Shown: piece by piece, positions 22,298 to 34,639 of the stretch
How positions within the stretch are numbered: the first letter of the stretch is position 1
Layout of the letters: each line of letters begins with the position of its first letter
DNA from: Apium graveolens
Lineage: Eukaryota > Streptophyta > Magnoliopsida > Apiales > Apiaceae
Assembly (NCBI RefSeq): GCF_009905375.1
Contig: NC_133648.1
Location: 22,561,884 to 22,625,883 of the forward strand
DNA: 64,000 bases
Direction of reading: 5' to 3'
Notes under the pieces: model-generated
Told to the model about the DNA's origin: nothing
The model's input: only the letters and a program-made list of their open reading frames with translations
Databases searched by the model: none
Position numbers and translations under genes: made by a program

Positions 22298-23313
22298 CTA
22301 CTCATCAATGGTGAACATTACTTTGCCATTTTTCACTTCACTGAAATCCTTCCTGAAATAATGTGTAGACTGGTCTACATGCTGCAGAGTGTAAGGTGCT
22401 AAGTCATGTCATGACTTACAACTAACCAAGTCCTAATGATCTCAGCAATAAGGAGCAGCTAAAATTTTTCTGAAGGAAACATATCCAGTACCGATGCCCA
22501 AAAATTATCTAAAGGAGGCTAAAATGATTAGTTGACAGAAAAATTAACTCTTTCTACCCTTAATTCCCTCAAACTACCTACCAATTACTAAAATTAGCTG
22601 ATGATGCTTAATAACCTAGGTTGGATTCTGTTTGGTCAGAGCACTCTGATAACTTTTGTTAATAACTGAGTACGCAAAATAGGAAATATTATTCAGCTAA
22701 ATATTTTCCAGTAAGTTGGTAACCGTATCTATATTTACTAAAGGCGCCACTCGCTCTCAGAGTGTGATGTGCTGTGCTTCAATGGAAGTGTACATAGGTT
22801 GCATCATGTCTAGTTCTTTCATATGACAAAATAACTTCATCTATCATGTCTGCTATTATTGATGCATCTGATTTTGCAATTGGAAACAAGAGATGTAAGT
22901 AGCTAAGCCAGAACTCTGGTAGCAATTTAAAGAATTAAACATATTCAAGTAGAAAAAGTCCATCTTGATTGCTTACATATTCAATTATAGAAATGCTTGC
23001 AAGTATTGCTGAGTTCTAGGTTGTAAAAAGTCCATCTTGATTGCTGGATTAAATAATGGCCCTGTATGCCACGTACCCATCTTGATCATCTTGATTGCAG
23101 GTGGCAGATAGAAATGACCATCATGAGATTGTACAGCATTTGATCCCTCGTCACCCTTAACTTTGTCAGGATCCCCCACAGAAGGCTTCGCAACTCCAAG
23201 ATACCAAACATGGCCACCAATTGAGCCAAGACATTGAGTCACACACGCACGATGGGTTATCAGTTACAGAAGAAAATTTAAGTGAACGACAATCAAGGCT
23301 CATAATATACAAC
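22298..23313 (-). pseudogene. Ureidoglycolate hydrolase/lyase-like gene remnant, frameshifted and lacking its first exon
   Basis: Two exons remain. The upstream one (23313 to about 23000) starts after a TCAG acceptor with LYIMSLDCRSLKFSSVT, then after a small insertion changes frame to VTQCLGSIGGHVWYLGVAKP, NAVQSHDGHFYLPP and GTWHTGPLF. This is the cupin-like core of the plant ureidoglycolate hydrolase family. A segment before GTWH appears deleted, with AIKM repeated. An extra T in a T-run after KMDF shifts the frame away from a readable YNLELSNT. The downstream donor is lost. The last exon (22381-22298) is clean and ends DFSEVKNGKVMFTIDE then TAG. Exon 1 should lie to the right, where a Copia element sits in the presumed intron from 23446; I could not find it up to 58.5 kb. 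The assignment comes from recalled family motifs. Confidence 0.72.
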
Positions 23314-23445
23314 CTGATATCGTGCAAAAATAATGCATAGTCAGTATAAAGTTCAAAGTTTTATTTTATTCCTTTGTTGTCAATAGCGAGAAAATGGTAC
23401 CTCAAAACGAACTATAGGCCAATTTATGTGATTGATCATGCATGA

Positions 23446-23608
23446 TAAAGACTATACTACCACAAATGGAATGGTGGCATTAGCAGCACATGGACATTTG
23501 CCTGTACAGAAGAAGCTATTAATAGCTTATCAACATAAACAAGCCAACCTTTAGTTAGATTGGTCAAAGTTAGTTATATTGATCTGTTTGTATAAATACA
23601 ATTGACAT
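23446..23608 (+). repeat. Copia 5' LTR, left part (continues at 36226-36376)
   Basis: Matches 42265 onward in the 3' LTR (actaccacaaatggaatgg against actatcacaaatggaatgg, and so on to aattgacat). The last five bases, GACAT, are the target duplicated by the nested Tat element. Left and right parts total about 314 bp, against 312 bp for the 3' LTR. Confidence 0.92.
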
Positions 23609-24293
23609 TGATAGTACATATGACTCCTGGTAGGACTACTCCTAAGCTCCTAACTCCATACAGCCATACAGCTCCTGGAAGTACTACTCCTAAGCTCCTA
23701 ACCCCATACAGCTCCTGGAAGGACTACTCCTAAGCTCCTAACTCCGTGCAGTTCCTGGGAGGGCTACTCCTAGGCCCCTGACTCCACGCAGCTCCTGGAA
23801 GGAGTAGTCCCGCACACTACCACTCCTAACTAGCTCAGTCCCGCAAGCATAACCTTGATAAACCCCAGCACGTGAGACGTTGGCCCACGTGCCAGGGCAC
23901 GTATCAGAGGATACTCAGAACATTCCTCGGCCAGTCCCGCGCTGACACGTGTAAAGCATCCACTCCAGCCAGGTGTCCTCTACTCCCAGAACCAATGGTT
24001 ATGATCTAAAGGTACCAACCCCAAAACCCTACCCTTGGGCTATAAATGGCCCAAGAAGGTGAGGTTTTGGGGTTAATCATTCTTTCACACTCATATACAC
24101 ACACAACCACCTTACATTCATATTCATCTTCATCTTCCCAAAAGCTAGTTCTTACTCTCACGCCGGAGGCGCCGCGGGACTCCAACCCCCCTTCCGGTGT
24201 TGTTTTGTAGGAACCCAACCACAGCTACACCTCTACAGCGACGAAGGATCCAGAACGGCGTCGAAGGAGCAGCCCCGCCACCAGGAGTTATCA
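23609..24293 (+). repeat. Tat element 5' LTR, 685 bp
   Basis: Starts TGATAG, ends TTATCA. The U3 part contains a minisatellite of about 40 bp (ctcctggaaggactactcct core), five units here. A TATA box, gggctataaatggccc, lies near 24034-24049, so transcription probably starts about 30 bp further on. Confidence 0.92.
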
Positions 24294-24312
24294 TTTGGCG
24301 CTAGAAGGAGGG
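24294..24312 (+). other. Putative primer-binding site of the Tat element
   Basis: The sequence tttggcgctagaaggaggg directly follows the 5' LTR. It has the TTGGCGC start common in plant Ty3/gypsy elements. The priming tRNA was not determined. Confidence 0.5.
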
Positions 24313-24742
24313 GCTCTCCATCCTTGGGTCTCGGTGCCCCTGGATTCACCTTCATCAACAAACTCTTCAAAGAGTCCATTTATTCAAACTTGTAAGAATC
24401 CAAGCAACCAACCTTTTCCATAAGCATGAATGTTGTTTATTTCGGCCACGTTTGTGTGTGCTCGTTGTTTTAGGCCACGTTTGTGTGAGCCCATTTTGTT
24501 TATTTAAGCCACGTTTGTGTGAGCTATCGTTAGTTTTAATCGTTATTGCTCTAGTTTGAATATGGCATTTGCGTTATACTTCATCGTCAAGTAGTCCCAG
24601 GAAATTGTTTGAACTGCTCCCAGGAAGCTATTTGTTAGTGGTTGTTGTTATTCCGGGTAGTTTCTGCAAATTTCATAAAGCAACCATAGAACGATATTCT
24701 CTGTGGCATATTGTTGTTATTTGTTGTTGGTATTGTTGAGAA

Positions 24743-27700
24743 ATGGCAAGACCAGGAAAGAATACCTCTGGAAGACCATCTGCTAGTACTAAGGTCCAGG
24801 AGTCGGACCACTCCCAGGCCCTCGACCCGGGAGCCGATAGAGAAACATTTCAGGAACAGCCACTACATACTCCTGTAGTGGAGAGGATTGTAAACACCAG
24901 GGATGCCAGGACCCTCATAGAGCTCAATCAGTACAAGTACACCAATGTCCCGGTAGCTGAAGAACATATGGCAAACCTTACAAGCGATGAACTAGCGGAA
25001 GCAATCAGACTATATAGGCAGGAGCAGACCCGGCTCCAAGAAGAAGCCGAACTAGAGGAAGAACCGGAGGAATCCGGGGACTCCCAGCAATCAAAGAGGT
25101 CTGTGTTCAAACGAATTGGGGCCAAAGGGAAGAAAAGCAAAAAAGATCAAAGCAAGAAAGAAGCAGAAGCTGCTAAGCAAAGAAAGTTGGAAGAAATCCG
25201 GGAGCAAATCAAGAATGAGGAAGAAGCAAAGCTAGAGCTAAAGATCCAAAAGAGAATGCAGCTAGAAGAAAAAAAGCTATTGGAGAAGCCTAGGAGCAAA
25301 AGAACTCGGAGAGATCCTACTCCGGAGCTGATTTCTGATGACGAAGAATAAGAGGGGTAGAAAGACCTCAAAGACATGATTTATGAATTACAGAGAAAGA
25401 TGGACAGAGACTCAGGAGTAGAGGTGGGGGAAACATTAACTCCATTCAGCCACTCCTTGGAGGCTATCACCCGGCAGCGGAACTTGAAGCATTATAACTT
25501 CGACTCCTTCGATGGACTAGGGGACCCGGAGGAGCACTTGAACTACTTTGAGCAGATATCGCAGATATATTACTACAATGACTTGATGAAATCAAGGTTC
25601 TTCACTTCAACTCTTAAGGGAGGGCCCAGAGATGGTTTAGCAGAATCCCCTCCCGCAGCATCCACTCCTGGAAGGAATTTCGAGCCTCCTTCCTTCGGAG
25701 ATTTCGGGCAAACAAAATGCACGAAATGCACATGTGTCACCTGGAGACGATCCGGCAGCATGACAATGAGTCCCTCTCTGCATACATGCGCCGGTTCTAG
25801 GAAGCAATTAATAAAGTTTCAAGTTTGGATGAGAGGGAGGCTTTAAGCATTTTCAGAAGAAACTTGGATCCAGAGCACAATGAGAGATATATAGTGGAGC
25901 TAATCAATAAGGAGCCGCAAAGCCTGGCAACAGCTTACTCAATGGCTGCCAGATTCATTAAGGAAACAGATGTGCTCCAAGCAATGAGGATGACCCGGAA
26001 TAGGGGGTCCAGGAGTAAAAACACTGATGACCGAACGAAAGGGGGTTACCATCAGGATAAGAAATTCAAGCAAAGCAACCAAAGCCAGGAAAGACAAGCC
26101 AACCCGGTTTTCCAAAGACTTGGTCCTAAGCATGAGTCGAACAGCGACCCAGGACCCGTGAAGCAAGCTCGGGAGCCGAAGCAGGAGCCGAAGCAGGAGT
26201 CGGACTGGACTCTTCTCAACATGACCCGGGAGGAAATATTGAAAGAAGTCAAAGACAAGCCTTTCTATTATCCTCCGAAGCCAATGCAAACTCCTCCGGA
26301 GAGCAGGCCCTACATTAGGCAGTGTGATTATCACGAGGCCCATGGCCACAAGACCGAGAATTTCTTATCACTCAAGTACTTCATTGAGGACCAAGTGAAG
26401 AAGGGGAATATGAACAAGTACTTAGTTCGGGACAACAGCAGAGGGGAAGCGCAGAAGAAAGGAAAGAATGTAGTCAATGTGGTCCTAGGCGGATCCTACT
26501 CCCCACCCCGGAGCCCGGACTTCGGTGAAGAAGTGCTCTCAATCCAATCACTCCCAGACCTGGTGATATCCTTCAGTAGCAAGGACTACGAAGGAGTCAA
26601 CCCTCATCACAATACAGCTTTGGTTGTCACTCTAGACATTTTTGATAATGAAGTAAGAAGAATGCTCATAGACAATGGCTCCTCGGTAAATATCCTCTTC
26701 AAGCACACAGTGGAAAGAATGCAGTTAGGAAGCGTCCGCTCAAATGAATGTCGAGAGGACCCACTCTATGGCTTCGTCCACAACTTAGTCCCGATCCAAG
26801 GAACTTTGTATCTGCCAGTCATTTTTGGATCTGCTCCTAACCAAGTGACTCATGTCATCAAATTTTATGTGATCAATGCTCCTTCTTCATACAACGGAAT
26901 TATTGGCAGATCAGCTCTAACCATGATGCAAGCAATAACTTCAATCTCCCATCTCAAGATCAAATTCCCAACCCCGACAGGAGTCGGAGAGATTAAAGGA
27001 GATTATGGAGTCGCTGAAACATGCTACAACCAGGGATTAGTTATGGCAGAGACACATCAAGATAACAAAAGGAAGGTTGCAGTCCTTCACAAGCAACAAA
27101 GCATGAAGAAGCACCGACCCCGGACACGGGAAGAAGCAAACAAAATAAGTCTAGAAGAACTGGCAAGCAACCAAGTCATGGTACTGCACAAGACAAACCA
27201 AGTCCCAGACCAACCTAGTCCTACTATGAAAGCAACAAAAGAACCTGAACAAGCAAACATCTATCTGAAAAAGAACTCTGAAGCCCGAATTCACCAAATG
27301 ATTTCAAACAAAGAACAAGCAAAAATCGAAGCTGCAGTCGAAACAGAAGAAGTAGAAGTAGACGAAAGCAATTCTAGCAAAAAAGTGAAAGTTGGGTCAG
27401 GACTCGAGGAGTCCTTCAAGGAGAGATTAGTATCCTTGCTCCGGGAGTACAAAGATGTTTTTTCCTGGAGTCCAAGGGACATGTCAGGACTACATGAGTC
27501 CATAGCAATGCACAGCTTAGATGTCAACCCCAACAGAAAACCAATAAAACAGAAGAGAAGAAACTTTGCTCCGGAGAGGCAAAGAGCCATTGACGAAGAA
27601 GTAGAAAAGCTACTCAAAGCAGGAATCATCAAAGAAATCAAATATCCGGAGTGGCTAGCTAATGTGGTCATGGTGAAGAAGTCCAACGACAAATGGAGAA

Positions 27701-30573
27701 TGTGTGTGGACTACACGGACCTGAATGATGTGTGCCCGAAGGACCCATACCCTCTCCCAAATATTGATCAACTGATAGATGCCACCTCAGGACATGTCAT
27801 GCTAAGTTTCATGGATGCCTTCTCCGGATACAACCAGATAAAGATGAACCCAAAGGACATCCCTAAGACAGCATTCATAACTCACAGAGCAGTCTACGCC
27901 TATGTGATGCTACCCTTCGGGCTTACCAGCGCATGATCCACTTACCAAAGAGCCATGAACAAGATATTCAAGTCCCAGATTGGGAGGAACTTGGAGTGCT
28001 ATGTCGATGATATGATTTCCAAATCAACAACTATACCAGGGCACGTGAAAGATCTGAAAGAATGTTTTGACAACCTAAGGAAGAACCAACTCAAGCTGAA
28101 TCCAGAGAAATGCACCTTCGGAGTAGGAGCAGGCAAGTTCCTAGGATTCATGATCAGCAACAGAGGCATAGAAGCCAATCCGGAGAAAATAAAAGCAATC
28201 CAGGAGATGAAAGCTCCCAGGACCCAAAAAGATGTGCAGAAACTAGCAGGATCCCTAGCAGCACTCAGGAGATTTGTCTCAAAGCTAGCAGAGAGGTGCC
28301 TACCTTTCTTTGATTTACTCAAAGGAGCAACCAACAAGAAAGAGGTAAACTGGAATCCGAAGTGCCAGAAAGCATTCGAGGAAATCAAGTCCTACCTCTC
28401 TCAGCCACCAGTCCTAACTAAAGCTAAGCCAGGAGAGCCTCTCTACTTATACTTGTCAGCAGGAGCACAAGCCGTAGGAGCTGCCCTAATCAGGGAGGAG
28501 AATGGAACACAGTAACCAGTCTACTATGTAAGCCAAGTCTTCAAAGATGCAGAAACAAGATACCCAAGATTGGAAAAGTTTGCCTTTGCTTTGGTTACAA
28601 CCTCAAGGAAACTCAGGCACTACTTCCAAGGGAGGGAAATCAGAGTACTGACAAATCAACCACTAAGGAAAATAATCCACAAGCCAGATATCTCGGGAAG
28701 ACTTGTCAATTGGGCTATGGAATTGAGCCAGTTCAACCTAAGCTTCATTCCCAGGACTGCAATCAAAGCTCAAGCTCTTGCAGATTTCATAATCGAATGC
28801 AACTTCCCAGAAGAAGACCCAGAACCAATGGACATGGACCAGGACCCAAAAAAAGATACAAGTCCGGGAGCCTGGACCTTAAAGGTAGATGGTTCTTCAA
28901 CAAGCGAGAGGTCAGGAGCCGGACTCATACTCAAGAGTCCAGAAGGATTCAAGATTCAGACAGCTATATCTTTCAGCTTCACAGCAACAAACAATCAAGC
29001 AGAATATGAGGCATTAATCGCAGGACTAAAGCTCTCCCGGACTCTAAGGGTCCAGGACTTAAAAATATACAGCGACTCCCAGATAGTGGTCAAGCAAACA
29101 AATGGAGAATACATAGCAAAGGACCCTACTCTGGCGATGTACCAAGCAATGGTTCAGAGCTACTTAACTTCAATTCCAAGCCACCAAGTCCTTCAGATAT
29201 GCCGAGAAGAAAATGAAGAAGCAGATATCCTATCCAAATTAGTCCGGAATTCATCAGATCTGGACTGCTCAGTCTACTTCGAAGAACTCCACAAACCATC
29301 CATTGAATCCGGAGAGGTCTTGGAGATAGAAAGCACCCAAAATTGGATGACTCCCTTCATAAACTACTTGGACAAAGGGGAGCTCCCAGAAGACAAAGGA
29401 AAAGCTCAAAGATTGAAAGCAAAAGCAGCCAAGTTCTTCCTCGAAGAAGGAGTACTCTACCGCATGACCTTCTCATCTCATATCCTGAAATACATTGGCC
29501 CAGAAGAAGCAAAGTACTGTTTGGCAGAAGTGCATGAAGGGATATGCGGAGACCACATGTCCGTAAAGGCCCTAGCTCATAAGATTATAAGACAAGGCTA
29601 CTATTGGCCAACCATTCATCAGGATGCAATAGAATTCGTCAAGAAGTACAAGGAATGCCAGTTCTTCAGCAATGTGTCCCGGATAAGCCCAATCCTACCA
29701 TCCTCAGTCCTGTCACCTATCCCCTTCGCTTTTTGGGGTATTGATATTATGGGACCCTTCCCTCGAGCAAAAGGAGACCTCAGGTACCTACTAGTCTCTA
29801 TTGACTACATGACAAAATGGGTTGAAGCAAAAGCAATGAGGACAATCAATCAGCAAGACTGCATAAAGTTTATGGACAATATTTTGATGAGGTTCGGGAT
29901 ACTGCGAGTCCTAGTATCAGATAATGGGCCCCAATTCATTGGGTCAGAGTTCGAGTCCTACCTCCAAGAGCGCGGGATCAAGCACAAAAAATCATCAGTG
30001 GCATATCCCCAAGGAAATGGCCAAGTAGAAGTAACCAACAGAATCCTGCTCCGAGGTATCGAGAAAAGACTCAAAAAAAGCAAAAGCAAGTGGCCAGAAG
30101 AACTACCAAGCGTACTTTGGTCCTACAGGAAAAGCCCAAGGACAAGCACCGGAGAAACTCCATTCAAACTAGCTTATGGAACAGAAGCAATGCTGCCCAT
30201 TGAAGTGGGCTCTCCTTCCCACAGAGCAATAAACTTTGAAGAAGAAGCAAATGAAGAAGGACTCAAAATAAACATGGAACTAATTGATGAGGTCCGGGAC
30301 CAGGCTATAGAAAGGATGGAAAAATACAAGGAGAAAACAAGTGAGCACTTCAGTAAGAAGTCAAGAGTCAAAAACTTCCAAGTTGGAGACTTAGTTCTTC
30401 GAGACACTGAAGCATCAGATCCCACAAATACCGGAAAGTTAATGCCCAAATGGGAAGGACCATACAAGATCAAAGAAGTCCTCAGGCCAGGAACCTACAA
30501 GCTCCTGAGCATGGATGGCTCAGAAGTCCAAAACACTTGGCATGGACTAAGGCTAAGGAAATTCTACCAGTAG
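24743..30573 (+). pseudogene. Tat element gag-pol (gag, protease, RT, RNase H, integrase), inactivated
   Basis: Segments in order. Gag N-terminus is 24743-25351. Two in-frame stops lie at 25349-25351 and about 25358. A 1-bp frameshift lies near 25620 and a further stop at about 25797 in retrotransposon gag. Protease has LIDNGSSVNILF, followed by RT (WRMCVDYTDLN and YVDDM). One TGA at 27934 falls within RT just before the YVDD block, and a TAA at 28513 precedes the RNase H part. A second, archaeal-type RNase H-like domain starts AWTLKVDGSS and contains ATNNQAEYEALIAGL. Integrase follows, with its three acidic residues in GIDIMGPF, SDNGPQF and GNGQVEV. The zinc-binding HHCC region has Tyr at the first Cys position (KKYKECQFF). 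Protein production from this copy is not expected. Confidence 0.9.
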
Positions 30574-30690
30574 TAAAGCAAACAAAGCAACTAAAAAACT
30601 TGTAGCCAATATGGCAAGCAACCAATCTGTTTCTCCTCCCATCTTGTATGAATGATCAATGAAAAGCTTTTTCTTTAATTTGTATATTTT
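30574..30690. other. Spacer after Tat gag-pol
   Basis: Non-coding sequence between the integrase stop at 30573 and the first 78-bp array. Confidence 0.4.
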
Positions 30691-31372
30691 TCAAAAACAA
30701 CCACTAGTCCGGACAAGCTATTAGTCAGGACTAGAGCAACAATTTTTACTTAGAAATAATTTTCTAACTAAAAAACAACCACTAGTCCGGACAAGCTATT
30801 AGTCAGGACTAGAGCAACAATTTTTACTTAGAATTAATTTTCTAACTAAAAAACAACCAATAGTCCGGACAAGCTATTAGTCAGGACTAGAGCAACAATT
30901 TTTACTTAGAATTAATTTTCTAACTAAAAGCAACCACTAGTCTGGACAAGCTATTAGTCAGGACTAGAGCAACCAATTTTTACTTAGAATTAATTTTCTA
31001 ACTAAAAAACAACCAATAGTCCGGACAAGCTATTAGTCAGGACTAGAGCAACAATTTTTACTTAGAATTAATTTTCTAACTAAAAGCAACCGCTAGTCCG
31101 GACAAGCTATTAGTCAGGACTAGAGCAACCAATTTTTACTTAGAATTAATTTTCTAACTAAAAAGCAACCACTAGTCCGGACAAACTATTAGTCAGGACT
31201 AGAGCAACAATTTTTACTTAGAATTAATTTTTTAACTAAAAAGCCACCACTAGTCCGGACAAGCTATTAGTCAGGACTAGAGCAACCACTTTTACTTAGA
31301 ATTAATTTTCTAACTAAAAAGCCACCATTGGTCCGGACAAGCTTTTAGTCAGGACTAGAGCAATAAATTTTA
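30690..31372. repeat. First 78-bp tandem array of the Tat element (about 9 units)
   Basis: The marker agtccggacaagc recurs at about 30706, 30784, 30862, 30939, 31018, 31095, 31174, 31252 and 31330, spaced 77-79 bp. Each unit also has ctattagtcaggactagagc and tttttacttagaattaattt. On the minus strand each unit contains AGTCCTGA and TCCGGACT 11 bases apart. Confidence 0.92.
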
Positions 31373-31547
31373 CTTGGAAAAATATTCTAAGGCAAAAATA
31401 AACTACAGAAACAGAGTAAAATAATAGCAAGGAAAGCAATCATTAGAGATTCACCGGACTCAAACGAGCCCGGAGCAAAGTATGAATATTACAAGAATCA
31501 AATGTATCAAAATTCTTAGACAAATAGCAAGTTCATAAAAAATAAAG

Positions 31548-33786
31548 TCAAGAGTCCGGAGCACTGGAAGGAAGGAAACTGGGACAGGGGCCGTCGAATG
31601 GCTCCGGTTCCCCTAATCCGAGCTCAATATCTTCCTTGGCCTTAATAAACTCAGAGATAAAGCTATCCCAATCGGCCTCCGGATTAGTCTTGATATGCCT
31701 TTCAGCAATCAGCCAGCAGCGAGCTATCTCAGGAGCACCAGCATTGGCAAGGGCTCTATCGTACTCCTCAGACCTTTTAAACTCAGCAATAACTTCAGAC
31801 TCCGGACGCACAGCGAACATCTGTCTCCGGAGCTCAGCTAACTCCGATTTCAAGTCAGAAGCCTCCTTTTCAGCATTTTCCGCCCGGATGGTTACTTCAT
31901 TCAGGTGCTTGTTCAGTCCGGACAGAGAATTGTCTTTCACAATTATCTGATCCCGAAGTTGGCTAATCTCAGCATCCTTATCGGCAACAGCAGTCCGGAA
32001 GCCTTTGAGCTCATTATATGCAAGAGAGGATGAACCGGCCATATACCCACCAAGCTGAAAAAAATGGAAAAACTTAAAATATATTCTAAGGCAAATCAAA
32101 GCAACAAGCAATAACAGAAATCAGAAGTACCTAACCCCAGAGCCAGGAACACTCCTTCATAGTCGCATCGAATCCGGACTCATTCATCCTCCTCCACTCA
32201 GTTTGAGTAGGAATCCCAGCCATGAAGCGAGCTACTTTTTCCTCCAGCCCCGGACCACCTTCATCCGGACTCTCTTCTCCAATATTCTTTCCCTTGCTGG
32301 CCCCGGACCCAGAGCCAGCTTCAAAATTTTCAGCCCGGGGAGGTTTTGACCCAAGATTCCGGAGCCTCTTCCTCCTCCTCCCAGAATCTCCACCCGGAGC
32401 CTCGCCTATAGGACCGAGGTCCTCCAGATTAGTAAAATCATCTCCAATTTCCACTTCAGCATCCAGCTCCGGACCAGGAGGATTCACAAAAACTTCAGGC
32501 TCCGAATTGGGAACCGCATTGCTCTGGGATCCCTCCTCCGCCGAGGCGTTATATCCGGACCCAGCAGCAGCATTCTTCTTGGGTAACTTGAAAGCCTTAC
32601 CCAGACCTTTCAAAGCATCACTGTATGCGGAAGACGACATGTCCGGGTTGTAGTGTGGCAAACCTGCAAGAAACAAAGAAAAAACACAAGTCAAAACAAA
32701 CAAACAACCAAAGCGAACGGAAGCAGATAAGAAATATATGAAAGGTCCGGACAGGAAGCAAAACTACTTACAGCCTAATCTATGCATAGTCCTATGATTC
32801 ATAAAAGTGTCTCGGGTCATTTGGAAACCCAGAAACTCACAAAATGCAAACATTAATCGGATAGCTTCACCCCGGAGCACACCCCTATGAAAACGAGTCC
32901 GGACCCCTTCTGAAGCAATGTGGGGTAAGTAGTGCAAGTCTAAGCCCCGGAGCATGATCAACTCCCCATTCCAATACTTCAGCGAAGATTGCTGGATGAC
33001 AGGCCTATAGGAACCACCATAGCCGCACTCCGGAGCCCGGAACCGAAGTTCATATAAGGGGAACTGACTAGACCGGACCAGATGAAAGATGTGATGCCAT
33101 AGCTTGAACGTGGGCTGAACCTTGAACTGATTGCAAGTAGCAATAAACCAAGTCATCCACTTTATACCATTAGGTGTAATCTGCATCGGAGAGAGCTTGT
33201 ACACATATTTGCACAGATGCTTCAAAAACAGATGCCAATGTGGATTCCACCCGGACCGGAGATGCTCCAGCCACACCGGAATAAACCCATCAGCCGGTCT
33301 ATGATGAGCCCTCTCGTCCGGAGTCGGCCACCTCCACTCGACCCGGGGGTCCAACTGAAAGGCAGCCCGGACCGCAGAATCCTTATCTAGGGCAGCGTAC
33401 TCATCCTTGAGCTCATAGTGCTCCTTAGACACTATGCTATCAGCAAATATCCTATCAAACGCTTCCCTATCATAAGGCCCCGGATCAGCATTTTGCTGCC
33501 TAGCGTATCCGGACCTAATGCTCCTAAAATAAAAGCTGTTTTCTATCTCCTCGCTCTTACTAATAAAATAACCCAAATTCTCCACCCACAAACCCTCCGG
33601 ACTGCAGGATACCTTTCTTGAAGATATCTTAGCAACTGTAAGCTTCGTTATTGTCTCAGAGTCCGAAGTGGAAGCCCTTTTCCCCATCTCAACTCGTTCA
33701 GAATCAGCAGAAGACTCAGAATCTGAACTAGATGGCCCCGGATAACAAGTTATGTAGGCCTTGGCAAGAGCTTTAGTCCGGACCAT
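31548..33786 (-). CDS. Antisense gene of the Tat element (additional ORF, gypsy-type transposon domain), spliced, one nonsense codon
   Basis: Predicted exons by position: 33786-32772, 32663-32131 and 32054-31548. Introns are GT-AG and phases agree. Exon 1 (338 codons) starts MVRTKALAKAYITCY and carries a globular domain with GFIPVWLEHLRSGWNPHWHL, LSPMQITPNGIKW and LGFQMTRDTFM. It resembles the 'putative gypsy-type transposon' domain known from antisense ORFs of Grande/Cinful-like elements. Exon 2 is Gly/Ser/Glu-rich and probably disordered. Exon 3 is a predicted coiled coil (DKDAEISQLRDQI, AENAEKEASDLKSELAELRR). The last codon of exon 2, next to the GTACTT donor, is TAG, so the present product should stop after about 515 residues and lack the coiled coil. 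No other break is seen, in contrast with gag-pol. Function is unknown. Confidence 0.75.
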
Positions 33787-33790
33787 AAAC

Positions 33791-34321
33791 CTAAAACAAG
33801 TGACAAAGGTTAGTCTAAAACCCTACAGTTTATTTATTTTCAAAGCTAGATGGTCCGGACTACCCTATTATCAATTTTATTACAAGTCAAAAATAGACAG
33901 TCCGGAGACCCAATCCAAAATAAAACAAAAAGCCAAAACTAAACAGGCGCTCCGGACTGCAAAAACCCCGAAGCTAAACGACCAAAACTAGCCTACTACT
34001 CCGAACTCAAATGACACAGAAACACAAAAACACCAACCAATTACAAACTCCAAATCCTAGCCTATGAGTCCGGACTAGGTATCCAAGTCCGGACCCTAAC
34101 AGAAAACCCTAATTCCAGAAACACTATCAACAAGAATCAAAAACCAAAACAACACCAAAACTATATACATACACACATATATACAGAATTCAGCGAAAAC
34201 AAAACACGGCGAAACGAAGAACCCACAGAAACATAAACAAAATCAGCCAAACTAAACATTATTGAGGCAAATACAAAAGTAGGAAGCAAAACTCAATACA
34301 AATGAAGAGAACGTCACTTAC
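33791..34321 (-). other. Predicted 5'UTR intron of the antisense gene
   Basis: A donor GTAAGTG (34321-34315 on minus, after CTT) and an acceptor GTTTTAG (ending 33791) sit just before GTTTATGG, whose ATG starts the antisense frame. The 531-bp intervening sequence has no conserved frame. Confidence 0.55.
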
Positions 34322-34480
34322 AAGATCGAAATAAAAGAGAGGTTGACGATGACCAAACAAACAGCAAGAAAAACTGGAGCTTCTCGAGAACCACGGCCGG
34401 AAAAACAAGTTGAGAAGAAAAGAAAAAGCAAGAGCAGAGAAAAAGAGAAAGTAAAAAAGGAGAGTAAAAGAGGAGGAGTG

Positions 34481-34490
34481 CCTTTTATAG
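34481..34490 (-). promoter_or_regulatory. TATA box of the antisense gene
   Basis: The minus strand reads CTATAAAAGG, a near-perfect plant TATA box. CT-rich leader-like sequence follows (CTCCTCCTCTTTTACTCTCC). Predicted start is about 30 bp downstream, near 34455. Confidence 0.65.
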
Positions 34491-34639
34491 GCACGGTGAA
34501 ACCCTAACAACCGTGCCACGTGGCAACATCTGGAGCGTCCATCAAGACCGTAATTAATAAAACCAATAATGAGGCACGTCTCTCCACATCCTTACAGTTG
34601 TAATAATTCAAATAATTGGGGGGGAAACCCCCAAAACCG

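Noticed and set aside
24928..32653. Antisense and alternate-frame ORFs within the Tat gag-pol and antisense-gene regions (for example 25939-26349, 27291-27692, 27999-28388 and 32222-32653)
   Set aside because: They are shadows of coding frames on the other strand or in other frames. Only the 31548-33786 minus frames have splice consistency and family resemblance.
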